From Lysinibacillus sphaericus (GTDB lineage Bacteria; Bacillota; Bacilli; Bacillales_A; Planococcaceae): 64,000 bases of DNA. Below the pieces are notes generated by a model. That model made no database searches. It was not told where the DNA came from and saw only the letters and a program-made list of their open reading frames with translations. The first letter of the stretch is position 1. The number at the start of each line of letters is the position of its first letter. Shown piece after piece: positions 8,960 to 17,597 of this stretch. The position numbers were made by a program, and so were the translations under genes. The DNA lies in contig NZ_SADV01000015.1 of NCBI RefSeq assembly GCF_006864135.1, forward strand, positions 1-64,000. Direction: 5' to 3'.

Positions 8960-10056
8960 TACACCCCTCCTCTTTGTTGCATTTGTCTTACTAAGTTTTG
9001 AGGCATTGTTTCATACGTTGCTCTTAGTACTTTTGGAATCGTTGTCTTTTCAATTGTAAGTGCCTTTTCATAGGCTTTTAAAACGATTTCTTCGCAGTCA
9101 TTTAACAGCTCCTCCTCTTGCCTCTCATCCCATAGCCCAGTAGAAACAATAAATTTTTTCATTCTTTCTATAGGGTCATTTGTCAGCCATTGCTCAACTT
9201 CAGCTTGGTCTCTATATTTCGTCGGATCGTCTGCAGTTGTATGAGGTCCTTGGCGAAATGTAACAGCTTCAATCAGCACAGGCTCTCCATTTTTAGCTTT
9301 TTCTATAGCAAGCTTCGTTGCCTCATAAACTGCTAATACGTCATTGCCGTCTACTCTAATTCCTGTAATCCCATAAGCCAAAGCCTTTTGTGCGATTGTT
9401 TGGCTAGCGGTTTGTTTATGAATTGGATTACTAATTGCCCATTGATTGTTTTGAATAAAGAAAACCACTGGTAATTTATATACACCTGCAAAATTTAATG
9501 CTTCATGGAAATCGCCCTCAGAGGTACCTCCATCACCCATATAAGCAACCGAAACACTATCTTCCCCTTTATATTTACTAGCCCATGCCCCACCTACCGC
9601 ATGTAAAAATTGCGCTCCAATAACGATTTGAATAGGAAAAATAGATAAATCAGTTAAATGCTGCCCAGCCATTTTACCCATTGTGTAACAAAAGAACTTA
9701 TCGATAGGCATCCCGTGAACAAATGAAGCCGCAATATCTCGGTAACTAGGATAAATCCAATCATTCGAAGTCAATGCGTAAGCGCTTCCAACCTGTGCTG
9801 CTTCTTGCCCTCTAATTGGTGGATATGTTTTTATTTTACCTTGGCGCTGAAATTTCAATGCAATGCCATCAAAGATTCTTCCTTGTACCATATGTTTATA
9901 CATTGCGATGCATTGCTCATCTGTAGCCGTTCTTTTAAAGAAAGTTTCCGAAAGCGAACAATCTTCCTCCAAAACTGACGCGGTGTCAATTTTTAAACAC
10001 GACTGATTTAACCACATTTCAATTTCTCCCTCTAAACATGACTGATTTAACCACAT
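8959..10056 (-). CDS. 2-oxo acid dehydrogenase E1 alpha subunit
   Basis: This is a 365-aa ThDP-binding alpha subunit. It contains RGQEAAQVGSA, SYRD, and the thiamine-diphosphate motif starting MGDGGTSEGDFHEALN and ending QNN. The chosen ATG (10056) follows AAAGGGAGG. A 39-nt tandem duplication makes a second weaker initiation site (ATG 10017 after GAGGGA), so two N-termini differing by 13 residues are possible. First gene of the E1alpha-E1beta-E2 operon, with a TetR regulator gene just upstream on the same strand. The specific oxo acid is unproven. Confidence 0.92.
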   Translation of the reverse strand: MWLNQSCLEGEIEMWLNQSCLKIDTASVLEEDCSLSETFFKRTATDEQCIAMYKHMVQGRIFDGIALKFQRQGKIKTYPPIRGQEAAQVGSAYALTSNDWIYPSYRDIAASFVHGMPIDKFFCYTMGKMAGQHLTDLSIFPIQIVIGAQFLHAVGGAWASKYKGEDSVSVAYMGDGGTSEGDFHEALNFAGVYKLPVVFFIQNNQWAISNPIHKQTASQTIAQKALAYGITGIRVDGNDVLAVYEATKLAIEKAKNGEPVLIEAVTFRQGPHTTADDPTKYRDQAEVEQWLTNDPIERMKKFIVSTGLWDERQEEELLNDCEEIVLKAYEKALTIEKTTIPKVLRATYETMPQNLVRQMQQRGGV

Positions 10057-10072
10057 TTCAATTCCTCCCTTT
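9995..10072 (-). repeat. 39-nt tandem duplication of the E1alpha translation start
   Basis: Units 9995-10033 and 10034-10072 are near-identical 39-mers, each carrying a Shine-Dalgarno-like purine run, an ATG and the codons for MWLNQSCL. The upstream copy keeps GGGAGG, the downstream one has GAGGGAG. Being a multiple of three, the duplication keeps both starts in frame. Confidence 0.85.
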
Positions 10073-10161
10073 ATAACGTTATTTCTATTATAAGTAAGAA
10101 ACCGTAGCCGCGTCATTAGCTAATTTTGTTTTTATTTAGCTTTTTTCCACTTTAAGAAGAA

Positions 10162-10752
10162 TTATTTAAATAAACCGTATATATACATGGTTGACATATC
10201 ACGTGCAATTTCTTCAATCGGAATGTCTGTTTTGTCCAAAATAATTTTCCATAAATACCGCTCTCCAATGTAATACAATGAACCCGCAATAACCTCTGCA
10301 TGATAATTTTCATTGCGAATCAGCCCCAGCTGTCGAACAATTTCTACGTTGGCAGATACCCTTTTAATAAATTGATCCGTGATTGATTCCCATTTCTCCT
10401 CAATTAACGGGGACACCCCCTTTGCTTCATGAATCAATCTAAATATTTCCTTGTTTTCAACTGCCAAGGATAAGTAATTATATGTATTTTTAAACGTAAA
10501 TTTAAAAGCCTCTTGCTTATTTTTAGGCGTATAATTTAGTTCTACAATTTTATAGAATGGGCCCATGACATCCTCAACTAAAGTTGCCAAAATTTCCTCT
10601 TTCCCTAAGTTAAAATGAGAATAAATCGTCCCGTAACCTAGTCCTGCTTCCTTGGCAATTAACTTGATCGTCGTTTCCTTATATCCATTTGCTAAAAAAA
10701 CATTTTTTGCCGCTACTAATATTTGTGCTCTTGTTCGCTCACGCTTATCCAC
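10162..10752 (-). CDS. TetR/AcrR family transcriptional regulator
   Basis: This is a 196-aa one-component regulator. The N-terminal helix-turn-helix (about residues 5-50, with TIKLIAKEAGLGYGTIYSHF) is typical TetR; the C-terminal helical part is a ligand-binding domain. GTG start after GGGAGGG. It lies 105 nt upstream of the E1alpha gene on the same strand, so it probably controls that operon, perhaps in response to a fatty or branched-chain acyl-CoA. That link is inferred from position only. Confidence 0.88.
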   Translation of the reverse strand: MDKRERTRAQILVAAKNVFLANGYKETTIKLIAKEAGLGYGTIYSHFNLGKEEILATLVEDVMGPFYKIVELNYTPKNKQEAFKFTFKNTYNYLSLAVENKEIFRLIHEAKGVSPLIEEKWESITDQFIKRVSANVEIVRQLGLIRNENYHAEVIAGSLYYIGERYLWKIILDKTDIPIEEIARDMSTMYIYGLFK

Positions 10753-10829
10753 CTATATCACCCTCCCAAATTTTCGCTTAACTAAACATAATAAATAATT
10801 TCTTTTATAGTCAACTTTTGCGTTTAAGA

Positions 10830-11155
10830 GGCTTGGCTAATTATTTTCTTGGTTGAGCAAATCGCATTCTGCACATCGACCAATTCAATGGTTTTTTGAA
10901 TTTCATCATAGATGTTCCTCAAGTTATCGACTACCCGTAATTCAACATTACTTATCAATTATGCCTCGGCATAATTGCGTCCGGAATCGGCTTTGTGCTT
11001 GGGCCCGCGTGATGCAGGTCAGTTAGCCGTTATCGCATGGATGCGATGGTTTTAAGCTACCATCCTTTATTGAACTCCTTTCCGATTACCGTGACATCCG
11101 CCGGAGGCTTTAACTTCTTTCAGCGGATGTTTAGACACCCGCTGAAAGAAGTTAA
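10830..11155. repeat. mosaic of structured non-coding repeats
   Basis: This 300-nt stretch between the TetR gene and the broken DUF6886-like gene contains a diverged second copy of the 6.7-kb hairpin repeat (10838-10885), a palindrome CAATTATGCC-tc-GGCATAATTG (10956-10977), ATCGCAT-gg-ATGCGAT (11032-11047) and a 17-bp perfect inverted repeat (11110-11126 and 11139-11155). The last overlaps the 3' end of the neighbouring reading frame. No gene is seen; it looks like one or more small inserted elements. Confidence 0.55.
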
Positions 11156-11558
11156 GCATTTCCTCTACTAGATTTTCTATTTCAAATTTAGCAAAAGGAT
11201 ATTGTGTTGTTTCACTTGTAAAATAACCAGCATTTTGCTCCTGTAGTGAAAATTCGCGGATGTCAAACTCATATAAGTAAAGTTTTGTATTTTCCATTGC
11301 CTCAAACCACTTGCTTTCAATTACGACAACATGATCACATGACGCTGATGTTATATAAGCTCGTTTATCTTCTTCGATTATACTCTCACCAATATGGAAG
11401 CAAACTCGTGGACAATTTCTAGGTGTTAAAAAATTAGGCAAGCATGTATCGTTAATTGCCCATACTAGACCTTTTTCTGGATTTAAATCAGGCCGATCAG
11501 GTAATCGTGGATGAAATACTGTAATATCACTATCCTCACTGACATGCTATATGCGCAC
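11067..11558 (-). pseudogene. DUF6886-like protein with early stop and altered C-terminus
   Basis: From a GTG at 11558, preceded by AAAGGAGGG, the frame reads V-R-I-stop-HVSEDSDITVFHPRLP..., continuing as PNFLTPRNCPRVCFHIGE and ...DHVVVIESKWFEAMENTKLYLYEF. This matches my recollection of a conserved Bacillaceae family of unknown function that begins MR(I/L)(F/Y)HVSE. A TAG at 11547-11549 stands where codon 4 should be aromatic. The C-terminus beyond about 'EEMLNFF' comes from the adjacent hairpin repeat. Translation from an internal TTG (11441) would lose the N-terminal part. The amber codon could be a sequencing error, but the disrupted C-terminus is independent. Confidence 0.6.
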
Positions 11559-11712
11559 ATAGTTCCCTCCTTTTTAATCGTCTCTTTATTCGTTGCTGTT
11601 CTTATTATGCTATTTACTCATTGCTGTATAGAATCGAAACGTTATGTCCCTTATGCACATTCATATTTTTTATATCATGTAGATGATGCATGCCATCTTT
11701 AAGTAAAAATAC

Positions 11713-11744
11713 AAGCCAGAAATCCCCGATCGAATTTCTAGCTT
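11713..11744. terminator. intrinsic terminator after the MFS gene
   Basis: AAGCcAGAAAT pairs with ATTTCTaGCTT around a 10-nt loop. T-rich sequence follows on both strands, so it can end transcription of the minus-strand MFS gene starting at 12957. Confidence 0.6.
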
Positions 11745-11751
11745 TTCTAGT

Positions 11752-12957
11752 TTAAGGACTAGATTGAGTTTTGATAGGCAATACATTGTCTACAGTGGCT
11801 TGTCGTTTAACAGTGATCCACCTTCCACATAACATAACAATCAATGCAAAAAATACAATGACTCCTGCAAAGACAAGTGCTGCCTTATAGCTACTATAAA
11901 CTGCTACAAGCTGACCCGCGATGATCGGTCCGATAATTTGTCCAAAGGCATAAAATGTTGTTAATAATGATACGACTGGACCGCTTTGCGTCGGGAATAG
12001 CTGACGTGCATAAGAGGTCGTTAACGTCACAATGCCTACAAATGTTAAGCCGAATAAAAATGACGATAATAATACACTCCATACTGTTTGTGAAAATACT
12101 GGTAACAGTATACCTAATACTTGCAATACATAGGCAACAACTAAAATTTTGATGGCAGAGAATTTTTCTAATAAAACAGTCCAAACAGGTGCTGATGGAA
12201 TAGCCGCTACCCCAACAATGACCCAGCTATACGAAGAGTATGCTTGTAGTGAAGGAATATTGTGAATAATATCCACTAAAAATGTACCCGTGATAATATA
12301 GCCTAATCCTTCAAAGCCATAGGCGACGATCAACCATGGCATAAAGCCCTTTGTCATTTTTGCATCCGAGGATTTTACGGTTTTCACACTATCTTGTACA
12401 TGCAAATCTCTCCAAAGTATAAATGTTGTCACTAAAAAAACTGCAGATAAAACCCCTAAACCGATCCATGTACCTTGCCAAGCAAAACGTACTTCAATAG
12501 CAGGGACTAATAAACCTGAAATAGCAATTCCTAATCCGATACCACCAAATAAATAACCTGACCATCGTGTAAGTGAATGCTTTGCTAAATAATCCATAAC
12601 AATACTACATGTTAATACAAAAATAAGTCCCCCTGTAATGCCCGCAATCAGACGAAGTACAAGCCAAATACTATATATTTCAATGATTCCCATAAGAACA
12701 ACAGAAAGGACATTCAAGACAACACTTAACAATAAAAAGTTCTTCTTTTGGCGATTGATAAATCCTGCCCACAAAGCGCCAATGAAATAGCCAATATAAT
12801 TACTCGATGCTAAAAACCCTGCAACTTCAAACGAAAACCCGACATCCTGACGCATAAATGGCAAAATTGGTGTGAATGCAAACCGGCTAATCCCCATAGC
12901 CACTACAAGTAATAGCACCCCACCAAATAAAATTCCGATGTGCTGTCGATTCATCAT
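11752..12957 (-). CDS. YbfB/YjiJ family MFS transporter
   Basis: This 401-aa major facilitator has twelve hydrophobic segments. The N-terminal sequence GISRFAFTPILPFM is characteristic of the YbfB/YjiJ branch. The start is one of two consecutive ATG codons (12957/12954) after a G-rich AGGGGGTGGGGG site; the GTG at 12966 would lie inside that site. It is divergent from a LysR gene 116 nt away, a classic regulator/exporter or regulator/importer pair. Substrate unknown. Confidence 0.85.
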   Translation of the reverse strand: MMNRQHIGILFGGVLLLVVAMGISRFAFTPILPFMRQDVGFSFEVAGFLASSNYIGYFIGALWAGFINRQKKNFLLLSVVLNVLSVVLMGIIEIYSIWLVLRLIAGITGGLIFVLTCSIVMDYLAKHSLTRWSGYLFGGIGLGIAISGLLVPAIEVRFAWQGTWIGLGVLSAVFLVTTFILWRDLHVQDSVKTVKSSDAKMTKGFMPWLIVAYGFEGLGYIITGTFLVDIIHNIPSLQAYSSYSWVIVGVAAIPSAPVWTVLLEKFSAIKILVVAYVLQVLGILLPVFSQTVWSVLLSSFLFGLTFVGIVTLTTSYARQLFPTQSGPVVSLLTTFYAFGQIIGPIIAGQLVAVYSSYKAALVFAGVIVFFALIVMLCGRWITVKRQATVDNVLPIKTQSSP

Positions 12958-13073
12958 GTCCCCCACCCCCTAAAAACTTTTTGTAATTAAAAGGATACAG
13001 AGTGAAAATTAATAAATCTAATATATAATTTATATAAAAGGATAAAAAATTTTTATAAGAGGTGGGATACATA

Positions 13074-13964
13074 ATGAATTTACATGCTCTTAGATTATTC
13101 ACAAAAGTAGCTGAGCTCAAAAGTGTTTCTAAGGCAGCGCAAGCTCTAATGATTAGTCAACCTGCCGTTACCATTCAAATTAGAAATTTGGAAAAAGAAC
13201 TAGGCTTAACGCTGTTAGAACCAAAAGGTCGAGGAATTACCTTAACACAAAATGGGGAATTTTTATTTAAACAGGCTCAGCGACTATTTGATTTAGAATT
13301 GGATATTGAAAACAAACTAGAGCAATTAAAAAACACAGGTAATGAAGAATTACAAATTGCTTCTACCCATGTCCCATCCCATTTTTTATTACCAAAATGG
13401 CTCGCAAAGTATAAACAAGCCTATCCGACAACTAATATCCACATAAAAACGGCTAACTCCCAGCAGGTTATTGAAGAATTGCTTCACTATAAGGTTGATA
13501 TGGCTTTTATCGTAAAAGAAGATGGGCATCATCCAGATATTAATTATCAATTTCTCATGAATCTTGATTATTGGTTTATCGTCCCATTTGGTCATCCGCT
13601 GGCAGAACAGAAAGTGACATTAGCGGAATTAATGCAGCAGCCATTTGTTTCACGTGAAGATGGTAGCTCTACGAAAGAATATTTGAATGCTTTATGTAAA
13701 GTTCATAAAATTCCACCACCAAGAGTAGGGCTTCAATTGGACGGGATCAATGAATCCATTTACGCCATTGCAGCTGGGTATGGTACGATGCTAGCTCCAT
13801 CCATAGCGGCATCTAGCTTTATTCAACGACAGCAAGTAGCGCGAGTTTTTATAAAAGACATCGATATTCAGCGTCCTATTTATCTTTGCACAAGGAAAAA
13901 TGAACAAAATACCTCTTCGACCTTTATTACTTTTAGTAACATCATTAATGATTCAATTTCATAA
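13074..13964 (+). CDS. LysR family transcriptional regulator
   Basis: This is a 296-aa LysR regulator: winged HTH at residues 1-60 (MNLHALRLFTKVAELKSVSK, SQPAVTIQIRNLEKELG) and a type 2 periplasmic-binding-like effector domain from about 90. ATG 13074 follows AGAGGTGGG; the GTG at 13062 lies inside that site. Divergent from the MFS transporter, which it most likely regulates together with itself through the AT-rich 116-bp spacer. Ligand unknown. Confidence 0.9.
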   Translation: MNLHALRLFTKVAELKSVSKAAQALMISQPAVTIQIRNLEKELGLTLLEPKGRGITLTQNGEFLFKQAQRLFDLELDIENKLEQLKNTGNEELQIASTHVPSHFLLPKWLAKYKQAYPTTNIHIKTANSQQVIEELLHYKVDMAFIVKEDGHHPDINYQFLMNLDYWFIVPFGHPLAEQKVTLAELMQQPFVSREDGSSTKEYLNALCKVHKIPPPRVGLQLDGINESIYAIAAGYGTMLAPSIAASSFIQRQQVARVFIKDIDIQRPIYLCTRKNEQNTSSTFITFSNIINDSIS

Positions 13965-13985
13965 CAATTACTTTTCAAAAGTTTG

Positions 13986-14030
13986 AACTACACAAAATTT
14001 GTGCAATAACGAATTGATGTGTAGTTTTTT
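13986..14030 (+). terminator. intrinsic terminator after the LysR gene
   Basis: AACTACACA (13986-13994) pairs with TGTGTAGTT (14018-14026), and a run of six T follows the stem. It begins 21 nt after the LysR stop. Confidence 0.75.
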
Positions 14031-14137
14031 ATATCTAAAATTTGTCATCTACTATATCCCATTATCCCATCACCTACAGCTATAGTAGCCATCGTATTAA
14101 ATAAAATATTACCTAGTGTGAAATAGCTTTTAAACGC

Positions 14138-14174
14138 AATGCACAATACTCCCGTTAGGAGGTTGTGCATTTTC
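14138..14174 (+). terminator. second terminator-like hairpin
   Basis: AATGCACAA (14138-14146) pairs with TTGTGCATT (14163-14171), with an inner CTCC/GGAG pairing and a T-rich tail. It lies in the 288-nt gap before the FAD oxidase gene, which otherwise shows only a TATACT -10-like box near 14224. Confidence 0.5.
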
Positions 14175-14252
14175 TTATCTGAAAAATTTTCTGAAATTTC
14201 TGTCCCAGTCTCTTTTGTTTTGTTATACTAGAGTAAAAAAGTAGGGATTAAA

Positions 14253-15377
14253 ATGATATACGACGTGATTGTAATTGGTGCAGGGTCGATGGGGATGGCT
14301 GCAGGCTATAATTTAGCGAAAGCAGGCAAAAATGTCTTGATGCTTGATGCCTTTAATCCACCTCACGATGAAGGTAGTCATCATGGTGAGACAAGAATTA
14401 TTCGCTTTGCATATGGTGAAGGAGCTAGCTATGTACCTTTTGTCAAAAGAGCGGGTGAATTATGGAAAGAGCTTGCAATGTTAACGGATGAAGCTTTATT
14501 TTTACAAACAGGTGTAATGAATGTCGGTGAAGAGGCCCATCCTTTTATTCAAAATGTGAAAACTAGTGCTAAGCTCTACGATTTATCATTAGAGCAGTAT
14601 TCAGCATCTGAGGCAATGGAAAAATGGCCTGGATTATCCTTACCCGAAGACTTCGTTGTTTGTTTTGAGCCTACTGCTGGAGTCCTTCGTGTAGAAGCCT
14701 GCATTAGCGCTTATAAAAAATTAGCCATTGAAGCAGGAGCAACCTTACATACAAATGAAAAAGTGCAGAACATCAAAGCTGGAGAAATTGTCCGTGTACA
14801 AACAGCAAATAATATATACGAGGCCAAACATTTAATTGTGACAGCTGGTGCTTGGGCAACTGAGTTACTACAAACAATGGACATCGCCATTCCTGTAACA
14901 CCGACGCGAAAAACATTTGCATGGTTTGAGGCGGATGAGCAGCTTTATCATGAAGAAATTTTCCCGGCCTATTGTTTTGAATTTGCTGATTCTATGTACT
15001 ATGGTTTTCCCAGTATTGATGGAGCTGGCCTAAAGCTTGGCAGACATGATGGCGGTGAGGCTATCAATCCAAACGATCCGCTACGGCTATTCGACGAACA
15101 GGATTTAATAGATTTACAAAACTTTATTAATCGTTTTATGCCTAAACATGGTGCGTTAAAATTCGGAAATACATGTAAATATTCGATGACACCAGATGAA
15201 GATTTCATTATTGATTTTTTACCAGAGTATCAAAATATTGTCATTGCAGCGGGCTTCTCAGGACATGGTTTTAAATTTAGTAGCGCTGTTGGTGAAGTAC
15301 TAGCGGATTTAACGCTTAACGGAAAAAGTAAGCAGGATTTATCACGCTTTAGGCTTAGTCGATTTAATACAAACTGA
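14253..15377 (+). CDS. FAD-dependent sarcosine / N-methyltryptophan oxidase
   Basis: This 374-aa flavoenzyme of the monomeric sarcosine oxidase/SolA family oxidises an N-methyl amino acid to the amino acid, formaldehyde and H2O2. The dinucleotide-binding motif GAGSMG is at residues 9-14, followed by the family motif HHGETRIIRFAYGEG (43-57). The cysteine in GNTCKYSMTPDEDF (C308) is in the place where these enzymes attach FAD covalently. Full family length. It stands alone between terminators; substrate among sarcosine, N-methyltryptophan or pipecolate cannot be decided by eye. Confidence 0.9.
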   Translation: MIYDVIVIGAGSMGMAAGYNLAKAGKNVLMLDAFNPPHDEGSHHGETRIIRFAYGEGASYVPFVKRAGELWKELAMLTDEALFLQTGVMNVGEEAHPFIQNVKTSAKLYDLSLEQYSASEAMEKWPGLSLPEDFVVCFEPTAGVLRVEACISAYKKLAIEAGATLHTNEKVQNIKAGEIVRVQTANNIYEAKHLIVTAGAWATELLQTMDIAIPVTPTRKTFAWFEADEQLYHEEIFPAYCFEFADSMYYGFPSIDGAGLKLGRHDGGEAINPNDPLRLFDEQDLIDLQNFINRFMPKHGALKFGNTCKYSMTPDEDFIIDFLPEYQNIVIAAGFSGHGFKFSSAVGEVLADLTLNGKSKQDLSRFRLSRFNTN

Positions 15378-15468
15378 TACTTTGCTTCACTCCATGCACT
15401 TACTACTGTGTCGGATTACTGCTAGAGGACTGCCATAAAAGCAGTTTTCTGCTGTTTATGTACACTTA

Positions 15469-15915
15469 TCATTTCATTATCTTTTTTACGAAATAGACGA
15501 AGACATCCAACAAAATAGCGTATAATAACCCAAGCCCAATGCGCACGATATAGAGAAAGAACGTAAAATCATTAGCAACCATATACTCTCGTACTGGGTC
15601 GTTATGGAGCAACCACGTATAGACAAAATCGATCGTGAAAAGCGACATTAAAAGTTCCTTATCATCTTGACCTATCCAATGTAAGATGCAAATACCAATC
15701 ATAATGATAACAGTCCACGTAGTGAAATTATTAAATGGCACTGGGGCATAGCGTCTTCCAGCTAAAATCACTGTAATTGGAAATACAATAATAGCGAGTA
15801 TACCAAGTATCCCCAGTTGATAGAGATCAAATAGATTGATACCAATTACTGCCACTAAAAACGCAACAATACACATCATCATAATTTTAACATGCAAAGA
15901 ACGTAAAAATGCCAT
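15469..15915 (-). CDS. small membrane protein, function unknown
   Basis: This 148-aa protein has about four hydrophobic segments (near 8-28, 32-50, 63-83 and 118-143). ATG 15915 follows GGGAGGG; the upstream ATG (15936) would have to read through that site. I do not recognise the family. Monocistronic, convergent with the oxidase gene. Confidence 0.65.
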   Translation of the reverse strand: MAFLRSLHVKIMMMCIVAFLVAVIGINLFDLYQLGILGILAIIVFPITVILAGRRYAPVPFNNFTTWTVIIMIGICILHWIGQDDKELLMSLFTIDFVYTWLLHNDPVREYMVANDFTFFLYIVRIGLGLLYAILLDVFVYFVKKIMK

Positions 15916-15992
15916 TTCATTCCCTCCCGAAGCCATAACTCAATCAAGTATGCTTTTTTTCGATATCCTTCAAATTTGCCTACGCAACCAAA

Positions 15993-16030
15993 ATAACATC
16001 ATCAGTGTAATTTTACACTGATGATGTTAT
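15993..16030 (-). terminator. 18-bp perfect inverted repeat, terminator of the ALDH operon
   Basis: ATAACATCATCAGTGTAA (15993-16010) and its exact complement (16013-16030) are separated by 2 nt. On the minus strand it is followed by TTTTGG, so it fits a terminator about 130 nt downstream of the aldehyde dehydrogenase stop, although the T-run is short. Confidence 0.55.
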
Positions 16031-16162
16031 AATTCAATCCGTATTCGTTATCCATGCCGATCGTTTTAAATAAGATATGCCTGCTGATTATTTTTGGTTG
16101 GGCAGTAGCCATCAAACTATTTTTTTGTTTGCTATCCTAAAATTTTTTTCAACATAAACTTT

Positions 16163-17560
16163 TTACTCACTTTTTGTGCCAATCGTAATTGTTTTATACG
16201 TTGTAAAGAACTCTTTCGCTGCCTGCCCCTGCTCACGGGCACCGGTACTTGAGTTTTTCATTCCTCCAAACGGCGCTTGTGGCTCAGCTCCACCCGTTTC
16301 ATCGTTAACTTGTACAAGTCCAACCTCACTACGGTTAATAAAATCAAATGCTTTCGGAATGTTATTTGTATAAATAGAAGCACTCAATCCAAAATTAGAA
16401 TCATTCGATAATCGAATCGCTTCTTCATAATCTTTTACTTTGATAACGGCTAAAACTGGTCCAAAAATCTCTTCATAGGCAATCGACATCTTATGTGATA
16501 CATTCGTAAAAATTGTTGGGTCAATATAGTATCCTTCAAATATACCTTTTGTAGGACCCCCGCCAAATACTAGCTCTGCTCCCTCAGCTTTTGCTTTCTC
16601 GATGGTGGATAATATAGAATCATATTGTCCTTTAGATGACACAGGCCCCATCGTGACACCAACTTCTATTTTTTTAGCTTCTTCAATTAACTGCTCTACT
16701 ACCTTTTCATAAACCGCTTCCTCGATGTAAACTCGACTAGTTGCTGTACAACGCTGTCCAGTCTGTTTCATCGCACCTTCAATCGTTAATTTTGCAGCTT
16801 GCTTGATATTGGCATCAGCTAAAATAATTGCTGCATTTTTCCCGCCAAGTTCAAGCTGAATTTTTTTATTAGTCGATCCAGCAGTATCTAAAATACTTTG
16901 CCCCACACTATTTGAACCTGTAAATGTAATCGCTTTTACTTCAGATGCCTCCAATAATACTTGCCCAACCTTTGAACCACGGCCTTGCACGACATTTAAC
17001 ACGTTTTTTGGCAAACCTGCTTGTTGAAATAATTCCCCTATTAATTCACCAGTTAAAGCACTTTCAATAGAAGGCTTCCAAACAACCGTATTGCCGTACA
17101 CTAATGCCGGTGCTATTTTCCATAGAGGAATAGCGACAGGGAAATTCCAAGGCGTTATGGCAGCAACGACACCAAGTGGTACTCGCATTGTGTACAATAA
17201 TTTCGCTTCATTGGCAGAAGGTAACACTTCCCCTGTTGCCCGCATCCCTTCTTGTGCAAAATAACGTAAAATGGAAGCGCCACGTTTCACTTCACCAAGC
17301 ATTTCATGTTTCGTTTTACCCATTTCACTCGAAGCTATTTCAGCTACTCTATCAATATTTTTCTCAAGTAAGTCTGCTGTCACGCGTAAAATTTCTCCAC
17401 GCGCAACAGAAGACGTATTTTTCCACCCTTCAAATGCTTCCTGAGCTACAATGATAACGTCTTTCGTTTCATCTATTGTCAAAAGCTCAACTTGGCCTAT
17501 ACATTGAGATGGTTTCGCTGGATTAAACTGTTTTCGTATTTCTCTAACGATAGTTGTCAT
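16163..17560 (-). CDS. NAD(P)-dependent aldehyde dehydrogenase (GabD/YcbD-like)
   Basis: This 465-aa aldehyde dehydrogenase oxidises a semialdehyde to its acid. The general base E237 lies in LELGGK and the nucleophile C271 in GQRCTATSR. The cofactor region TPWNFP is present. ATG 17560 follows AAGGAGGAG; an upstream in-frame start lies inside the preceding gene. It follows the aminotransferase gene by 37 nt, forming a transaminase-dehydrogenase operon driven by a sigma-54 promoter (18972-18987). The pairing suggests omega-amino acid breakdown (GABA, beta-alanine, 5-aminovalerate or a diamine), with this enzyme acting on the resulting semialdehyde. Confidence 0.9.
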   Translation of the reverse strand: MTTIVREIRKQFNPAKPSQCIGQVELLTIDETKDVIIVAQEAFEGWKNTSSVARGEILRVTADLLEKNIDRVAEIASSEMGKTKHEMLGEVKRGASILRYFAQEGMRATGEVLPSANEAKLLYTMRVPLGVVAAITPWNFPVAIPLWKIAPALVYGNTVVWKPSIESALTGELIGELFQQAGLPKNVLNVVQGRGSKVGQVLLEASEVKAITFTGSNSVGQSILDTAGSTNKKIQLELGGKNAAIILADANIKQAAKLTIEGAMKQTGQRCTATSRVYIEEAVYEKVVEQLIEEAKKIEVGVTMGPVSSKGQYDSILSTIEKAKAEGAELVFGGGPTKGIFEGYYIDPTIFTNVSHKMSIAYEEIFGPVLAVIKVKDYEEAIRLSNDSNFGLSASIYTNNIPKAFDFINRSEVGLVQVNDETGGAEPQAPFGGMKNSSTGAREQGQAAKEFFTTYKTITIGTKSE

Positions 17561-17597
17561 AAAACTCCTCCTTAAAATAATGATCGCTTCGTTGACA

